Part shown: piece by piece, positions 27,801 through 36,800 of the stretch
Layout of the letters: every line of letters starts with the position of its first letter
How positions within the stretch are numbered: position 1 is the stretch's first letter
Assembly (NCBI GenBank): GCA_036873755.1
Contig: JAVTVY010018835.1
Span: 1-64,000, forward strand
From: Hanleya hanleyi
Taxonomy: Eukaryota > Mollusca > Polyplacophora > Lepidopleurida > Hanleyidae
Direction: 5' to 3'
Length of the DNA stretch: 64,000 nt
Program-made: the position numbers and the translations under genes
Notes under the pieces: generated by a model
Seen by the model: the letters and a program-made list of their open reading frames with translations, nothing else
What the model was told of the DNA's origin: nothing
The model's database searches: none

Positions 27801-30800
27801 ATCGCTGCTCTTCTACCCAAAACTCGTCCATACAAAACCATACTAATCTATTAATCTATGAATATAGCATCAGCATAATTTTGATCTTCAAAAACTGGTG
27901 GAATAATTAATCAAGTTAACAACATTGCTTGATTGCTTGGTATGCTTAACTTTTCTACAAGTACCTGGTACAGAGAACGAGAGATCCTGAAGGATCTTGA
28001 CGCCCACCATTGTCCGATAATTGTAAGCTAATGACAAGAGGATCTTTTTGTCCATTGTTACTAAGAACAAATGATTGATTTGAAATTTTGTTTGCAGAAT
28101 TTCGAATTTGAGCGAAAAAGATCGAAAAAGGAACACTGGAAAACACCCAAGATATTATCTTTATAAGTTTCAAGATTTCTAGAAACTGTACTTGATGTCG
28201 GTTGTTTTAGTACAAGTGAAATGAGAAGAGTTAGTCTAAAACTGAATGTCCAGAGGATCCTTAGTCTTCGTTTTGTAGTATTTTTTTTGCACGTGTCATC
28301 ATTGGGTACTGGAAGTGAAGACAAATCTCTTCGACAATTTGGCATGAGCTATGAAACACACGAACCTAAGATTTTATAATTAGGAACGAATGCTAATTCT
28401 GTTCTGGTTACTGGGCTAGTTAGAGATATCTCTTTCAAGATACCACGCTCTAAAATAGTAAGATGGTTCCGGTACACAACTTAATACTGAAGGGATCCGG
28501 TCCCTGTAGTAATTTTGACACTTTGAAAGTGTCTGAATCCTGATTATCTCCGTTGGCTTGAAACACACAGTACCGGTAGTCTACAGTTGTTGAGTAGTGA
28601 CGTTGCGTCACGAGTGACATCCCTTTGTGTAGCCGACCCGTCGGCAGACGAAACGGTGGGGCAGTTCACTTGCAACGGCATGGACTAAAGTAAACTGATT
28701 TAAAATTTGAGAATTACATTTTAATTCGGAATCATCTGAACTCCTTGATATAGGAGGTGAAGGTATGGATATTCTCTATACTCAATATAAAGAATATGCC
28801 CCAGCGTTTGATCCACCGACTCTTGTGATGTAACGTCACAACTCGGGAATACCTCATTAATTTGAAGCGTAACTTGGATTTTCGAATCGGACCGAAAAAG
28901 GTATCTTGCACAACTAGGCCCTATGTGGGACCTGTGTACCAAATTTCAGGAAGATCCATGAATTAGTTCCTGAGAATTCACGATAATGTTTCAAGGAAAA
29001 ATTCAAGATGGCCGGCTGGTGGCCATATTGGATTTTCAAATCGGACCAAAAAAGGTATCTTGGACAACTAGACCCAAAGGAGAAGCTGTGTACCAAATTT
29101 GAGAAAGATCCATGCAGCACTTCCTGAGAAATCACGATAACAAAGCTTCATGGGGGAATCCAAGATGGCCGACTGGTAGCCATATCGCATTTTCGTATCA
29201 GACCAGAAAAGGTTTCTTGCACAACTAGACCCCAAGGGGAACCTGTGTACCAATTTGAGAAAGATCCATGCAGTTGTTCCTGAGAAATCGCGATAACAAA
29301 GTTTCATGGGGAAATCCAAGATGGCCGTCTGGTGGCCATATTGGAATTTCGAATCGGACCAGGAAAGGTATCTTGCACAACTAGACCCCAAGGGGAACCT
29401 GTGTACCAAATTTGAGAAAGATCCATGCAGCAGTTACTGAGAAATCGCGATAAAGTTTTATGAGGAAATCCAAGATGGCCACCTATTGGATTTTCGAATT
29501 GGACCAGAAATGGTATGTTGCACAACTAGACCACAAGTGGAACCTGTGTACCAAATTTGAGAAAGATCCATGTGGTAGTTCCTGAGAAATTGCCTTAACA
29601 ATGTTTCATGAGGAAATCCAAGATGGTCGCTTGTTGGCCATATTGGATTTTCGAAACGGACCAGAAAAGGTATATCTTGCACAACTAGACCCCAAGGGGA
29701 ACCTGTGTACCAAATTTGAGAAAGATCCATGGGGTAGTTCCTGAGAAATCTTGATAACAAAGTCTCATGGGGAAATTCAACATGGCCGCCTGTTGGCCAT
29801 ATTGGATATTCGAATCGAACCAGAAATGGCATCTTGCACAACTAGACTGAAAGGGGAACCTGTGTACCAAATTTGAGAAAGATCCATGCAGCAGTTCCTG
29901 AGAAATCACGATAACAATGTTTCATGAGGAAATCCAAGATGGCCGCCTAGTGGCCATATTGGATTATCGAATGGGGACCAGAAAAGGTATCTTGCACAAC
30001 TAGACTCAAAGGGGAACCTGTGTACCAAATTTGAGAAAGATCCATGCAGTAGTTCCTGAGAAATCACGATAACAAAGTTTCATGGGGAAATCCAAGATGG
30101 TCGCCTGGTGGCCATATTGGATTTTCGAATCGGACCAGAAAAGGTATCTTGCACAACTAGATCCCAAGGGGAACCTGTGTATCAAATTTGAGAAAGTCCA
30201 TGAAGTAGTTCCCGAGAAATCGCGATAATTAACAAAGTTTCATGGGAAAATCCAAGATGGTTGCCTGGTGGCCATATTGGATTTTCGAATCAGACCAGGA
30301 AAGGTATCTTGCACAACTAGAACCCAAGGGGAACCTGTGTACCAAATTTGAGAAAGATCCACGCAGTAGATCCTGAGAAATCGCGATAACAAAGTTTCAT
30401 GAGGAAATCCAAGATGGCTACCTTGTGGCCATATTGGATTTTCGAATCGGACTAGAAAAGGTATCCTGCACAACTAGACCCAAAGGGGAACCTGTGTACC
30501 AAATTTGAGAAAGATCCATGCAGCAGTTCCTGAGAAGTCGCGATAATAATGTTTCATGAGAAAATCCAAGATGGCCGCCTAGTGGCCATATTGGAAATTC
30601 GAATCGGACCAGAAAAGGTATCTTGCACAACTAGACCCCAAGGGAAACCTGTGTACCAAATTTGAGAAAGATCCATGCAGTAGTTCCTGAGAAATCGCGA
30701 TAACAAAGTTTCATGGGGAAATCCAAGATGGTCGCCTGGTGGTCATATTGGATTTTCGAATCGGACCAGAAAATGTATCTTGCACAACTATACCCCAAGG

Positions 30801-33800
30801 GGAACCTGTGTACCAAATTTGAGAAAGATCCATCCAGTAGTTCCCGAGAAATCACCATAACAAGAATTGTTTATGGACGGACTGACGACGGACTGATGAC
30901 AGACGGACGACGGACCACGGACGAAAAGTGATTTGAACAGCCCACCATCTGGTGATGGTGGGCTAAAAATATGGTTCAGAAGCCCAATCCTGAGCATTAA
31001 TTGGATAAAATAGTGTCATTCTCCATAAACAGATCCTGCAAGTTTATGTTTATGGACATAAAAGCATGTGTATTAATGCATTATGAAATTGAACAACTGT
31101 ACATTTATTCTAACATCAAGTCCCACGCAGCACAAATGTACCTTAGAATTTCTTCTGGTCAACAAAAGACTGACCCAACTCAAGAAATTTGCCATACTCA
31201 AGCAGGCTGACATCTGGTCTGACTTATGGGAAACATTTCCCTATGATAAAATCCCTGACATATATGGAAGCAAAATATATACAAATGAACAAATGAATGT
31301 AAAAGATAGTAAGAAAGAAAGAGATTAAGATCATTACCATGCCAACAAACATATGGATGTATATTCAAAGTAATCTGTAGGAAGAGGAAAAAGAACCAGA
31401 GGTGTCATGTGAAGAGTTATCTACCTTTAGGGAGTGATGTTTTAGTTATCAGGTGGAGTGGTACAGACACGGCTCGTCTGTAGGGAGGCTTGGTCTTTAA
31501 ACTATCGCTCACCGATCGAATGCTGTCGGTCCTAGCCAGAGCAAATCTGGCCCGATTCAACTTCCGCAGAAAATGCTCACTTTCACGGTCACTGCTCGCA
31601 AGGTCTGGCGAAAACAACACCTTTTGAAAGACAGGCTAACACGACGAGACATTCATGTTATTAGATAGCACTGAAACTTGCAACATAAGGCATGGTCATT
31701 TGTTAGTTGACATTTACTTGAAATTTCATTCTTTTATGGGTACCGGTACTACTTTCTCCTGTCTACTTGCCGGTCTAGTTTTAATGATCATTCGTCCATA
31801 TTTAAATGCGACTACCTGGTCCAAACTGAAGAACTGTGCATTGGTGACACATATTTCATTCCAAATGCAGAAAGTTGAGAGGAAACGAATCCAGAATTGA
31901 ACAATACTTAAATTCCATTGTGCATAATAGACAGCGTACATGGCATACAGTCTGTTTATCATCTAACATGAAATAATCAATCCATGACAAATATCTCAAA
32001 CTAAAGCTCTACCAGTTTATGGAATTACAAGGGTGAGGGGCGGATGAAAGGTAAACTACAATTTTATCCGTTCCACAAACAAGCCACAATTAAATAAGCT
32101 AGGGTTGGAAGGTTGAGCCAAATTGTCTGGTGGGAGGGCATTCAATTCTCCATGAATAGATCGACTAAGTATATACCATGATAAATTTACTACAACTTGT
32201 TTTTAAAAAATAAATATGGAAAATTGAATAAAAGAAATATTGCAATAATGACAGGTCATATTTGTTATGATGTGCTGATGAACATTCTGATACTGTAACA
32301 CTGATACGATATAAAGGTTTGGATGAGACAAAATATGTTCATTTGATGACAGAGGAACTGATTTTCCCAAGCAATCATGAACAAGATGAAATGCAGATAA
32401 CCCAATCACATGGATGGGCATAATAGTGTAATCTTAGAAACAGTCAACAATGCAAGTGGAAGAGTTGTTTCCCCTACATGTTGGATGGTGCTTGTAGACA
32501 GAAATAGGGTTATGTCACTGATCAATGGGATAGAGTTGATGATAAAGAGTTTTGTAAGACACATACTCATGATATGGCATACAGATATCTAGTATTAATG
32601 CAAGTCAGGGCTCGAATTGGCGGCCTGCAAATTGCAATTTCCAGGCCAAATTTGAGGTGTTGCAGGCCATGTGAAAATTCGCCTGCAAAAAAAAAAACAA
32701 AAAAAACAAACTTGCAGGTCATAATTTCTGTGGCAGAAATTGTTATTATCTTCTGTTCAGTGGATATTCTGGAGATCATTTTCGTCGACGGCATGTCCAA
32801 AAGGTAGAAAACTTTTCATCTTTTTCAACACAAAATACATCGTCGTGGTCGAGTTCAGATCGATGGCAAAAGTAAATATGTTCAGGGGAGTCTACTCGCG
32901 CATTACTTGGAAATAGAGAACTGTTGTCTCCCTTTACTGTCCTTACGCATGCGTGCGCCGCTGTTCTAGGAATCCTATTTCCGTTCGTTTGTTGCTGAGA
33001 GACTGGCCAAAATGAACTGACAGATTAATTTGCCGGGCTGCCAAATAATGAAATAAATTGTGTGATGGCAAAAGTATCAACTGTACGATCGTGGGGGTTA
33101 ACGACTGGCTCAACATTACGAAAAAGGAGAAAAAAACTGGACATGATATTGTGACAGAAATGAACTGCTCGCTGTGTTCGAAGTACGAACGGCAAATTCA
33201 AACGGTGAGAAATTTTCAACAAGCTTGGATTAGCGGCACTCGTACAATCAAAAAAGATTGCGTGATCACACATTCGAAGGCAGAACCACATACATGTAAA
33301 TGGGTGGTCCATCAAAGAATTTCGAAAATCTTATTAAAAAAATGCAGGTCAAATTTTGCAATTGCAGGTCATCTTGGATTTGACCTGCAAATCTTTTGGA
33401 AGGGGGGTTTTTTTTTTTTGCAGGTCATCTCTCATGCTCTAAAGCGAGCCCTGCAAGTTCCATCACTTGATATCCTATCCTATCCAAGATATTGTTAGGA
33501 AAGGACAAGTTAATGGCTAGACAGACAGATATGGCTATGACATGCTCAGGACTGCAGATTGAACTACAAATTATGTGACAACAGGCACCCTTGATGTATG
33601 AGAAATAGGTTGAAATATGTTGAAGGCAAGTTAAAAGTCACTAAAACAAAGGTATAATTATTTGATAATATTTTAATTTCACATGACTTTAAATTAATGC
33701 AGGATCTTCATAAACATTTTGTCACATCCAAACCCTTAACATCAAGAAACATACATTTGATGTGTAGACTTTGTGTAGCATATACAAGTTACATATCGTG

Positions 33801-36800
33801 CTCAACAAAAGTGCATTAACTTGTGAGTTCTACTGTATGATGTTATGGTACACATCAACTGGTGCATGTGTGCATATAGTTATACATATAGAAAGCACCT
33901 GTGCATATTTTGTAATAATTCAGCAACTCAATCACCACCAAATTTGGGGTCAAATTTTGTGTCACCAAAAGATTCCAGGGGGAATTAAACAAACTATGTT
34001 CTTGAATTCAAAATAACTTTTTTTTTTGTATTATTCCTTTCTCCAATAAATTTGACCATCCCAGTATTTCTGGATGGGAAATTGCAGGCCAGAATATTTC
34101 AGTAAATGGATGGAACAAAATTTTTGGTTTTGTGTATTGCGAACAGTTCAACCTATCAATTGGAAACATTTCCGGGAAATAGTCTGACCTGAAAATCCAC
34201 TTCCTGTGATTGAATTATTTGAAAAATTACCAAATATATATGGTTGTGAGATTGATCGCAGAAGCTTTTATCTATGATGAAAACAATTCAATCTTCACCT
34301 CCAATACAGGCCTAAATGTGTGAACCTCAACTCCCCAATGTGTGCTCAAACAAGTGTTCAACTGAAAATTAACTCTTGTACTCCATACACCAGCTACTTG
34401 TCAAATCCCCCATTATTCAGTGTGACTGAAGGGAAAGGGTTAATAATAAATCCAGGTCAAACTTGATAAGGGTTAAATTACCGAGGGGTTCCAAGCATTA
34501 TCTAGGGGTGTGCCATTGAGTGGTGGGAAGGAGCAACTCAAGATAATTGTGGTAAGATTATAATGGACAATGAAAATCAACAACATTTTTTTTTTTTTTT
34601 GCTTTTTCTCCCTTTTCCCCGAACAATAATATAACTTCCGGGTGCCAAAGAGGAATATATATTTGTATAAGTGAGGAGAGTTACAAAGGACCGACACCAC
34701 TATAGTACGTCTGTGGGGATATAACTCATACTCACTCGACCCCATTCGTTTTATCCGGCCCTGTGCTAGGGCATAATAAATGCCAGTTGCTGATTGGATA
34801 AAACAATTTTGAATGGTAACATCTGCTTTCTTATTGGATGAAAAAAAAAAAAAAATTCTCACAAATTTTAGTCATCACCAATACTCTCAAATAAAGTCAT
34901 ACTCAAAGTTACCATGACAAATCCCCACTCAAACTGAAGATAAATAACATATTACAGAATTGACATTGTCATATCAAAAGTTTTTATCTGGTTAACATAA
35001 AAGCTAGAACTTTCAACGACTCATTCTACCCACAGAGTTTATTGCAGCATTTACAATATTCACTCCATACTCATATTTCCATGAATATATACACAATGTA
35101 TGCATGTTTCCAAAATTACTTGAAACTGTTTCTTGATAATGATAAACACGGCAAAAGATAATTGTCATAATTACTGATAAATTATTGGAATGACATATGA
35201 TGCAAAAAGGTCTTTCAGTAACTCTGATAGAACTTGTTATGAAAGAATATTTGACCAAAGAAAAGTTTGCAATATATATTATTGTTTGGTAGCCATTTAT
35301 ACTTGTCACATGCATTTCACACCAATATAATGTTGGCAAGTACTTCTCCGAATTCTTTGCATTTGTTCAAAAAATTTTGAAGACCGTATATTGAAGACCG
35401 TATGCATACTTCTACTGGACTTAAATTTACACATTTAAGCTATATGTACATGTAGGCCTTCTCCTATGTCTGTCTACATGTATCTGTCAAAGAAGATCTG
35501 TCACATATACATGAATGTTTAACAAATGACCTGGCACAGTTTAGTGAGGTTTTTGCCCCTACATTGTATGAGCACTAAAATGAAATATCATGTACAAAAG
35601 AATTTTTTTGGAACAGCAGCATCTTGAAGTAGTGGATTTGTGTAAAATCGTGTTTATTTTTTCGAGGTGAAAACCCTATGGAGTCAGTTCAGAACCAAAA
35701 CCATTTTTGGGCAACTACTATTTAACAAAAAAACGTTTTTGAGCAACATGAACCATCCAATATTTTGGGGTAAATTTTATCTTGGTTCTGCACTGGCTTC
35801 ATATGTTTGCAGAAGGAAAAATGTGTTGTTTTCTACTCAAAATAGATGATTTTGCACAATTACACTACTTCAAGATGCTGTTATTAAAAAAACCCTGAGA
35901 TCCAGTGGTTGAGAATTACTCGGAGAATAAGACAAGATAATATGTTGTAAGCTAATTGAAAACTTTCTTTCATACATAATATTTCATTTTGCCACTCAAA
36001 ACCACATATCATGGGGGCTAAGGCCTCACTAAATGCACCACATCTTTTGTCACAAACTTTGTTATCTGCCACTCTGGCCATATATATCTATCACATACAA
36101 GTTTATGTGTGACTGTAGGCTTTAGAGTCCTGTCTAAATATATTGTCTGTGATTCTACACATGTTGTTCTTGTCTGCCATCTCATCCATACATATGATTC
36201 GCATATAAATTTTATGTGTCACAGTGTGGCTTCAGACTTGTTCATTTATACTGTCTGCCACCTTCCACACATATGTGTCACATACATGTTTATGTGTGGT
36301 ACACACAGTATTCAGACTTGTTCAAATATATTGTTTGCCAGCATATCTGTTCACACACAGGTCACATATATGTTTATGTGTGGTAATGTAGAGTTTAGCC
36401 TCTTGAAAATATATATTGTTTGCTGCCTTGTCCACACATATGTGTCACATACATGTTTATGTGTAGTAATTAAGGTAGGGTTCAGACTCTTGTCAAAATA
36501 TATTGTCTGCCACCTTGTTCAAACATATGTCACAATACATGTTTAATTGTGGTAGGTTAATCTTGTCCAAATATACCACTCTGTCAACAGGTTTATGTGA
36601 GGTGCATCTTTGAAGTTTTGTCATATACATCTATGTGTCAACATAGCTGTAGCAACTAGAGATTGTCTCATATATTCACACAGGTATTTGATAATTGCAT
36701 CATGAAATCTCAAATATCCTGTAATCCAAGAATAGCTAGCACACATGATTTGCCATATATATGATGAAGTATTAAAAGAAGGAATTTTAAGATACCTGTG

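Larger units (their letters stand above)
21951..31424. other. unc79: large unc79 intron between exons 2 and 3
   Basis: This 9.5-kb intron carries no supported gene. It holds the foldback element, two degenerate minisatellites, a TIR element, two small inverted-repeat elements and the 13-core HINE, all listed separately. The stretches 22738-23320, 23820-24470, 26837-27739, 27857-28880 and 30976-31424 hold nothing recognised. Confidence 0.6.

Noticed and set aside
29068..30858. Series of similar 70-127-codon minus-strand frames
   Set aside because: Translations of the 157-bp HINE core; no stable start and they repeat with the DNA unit.
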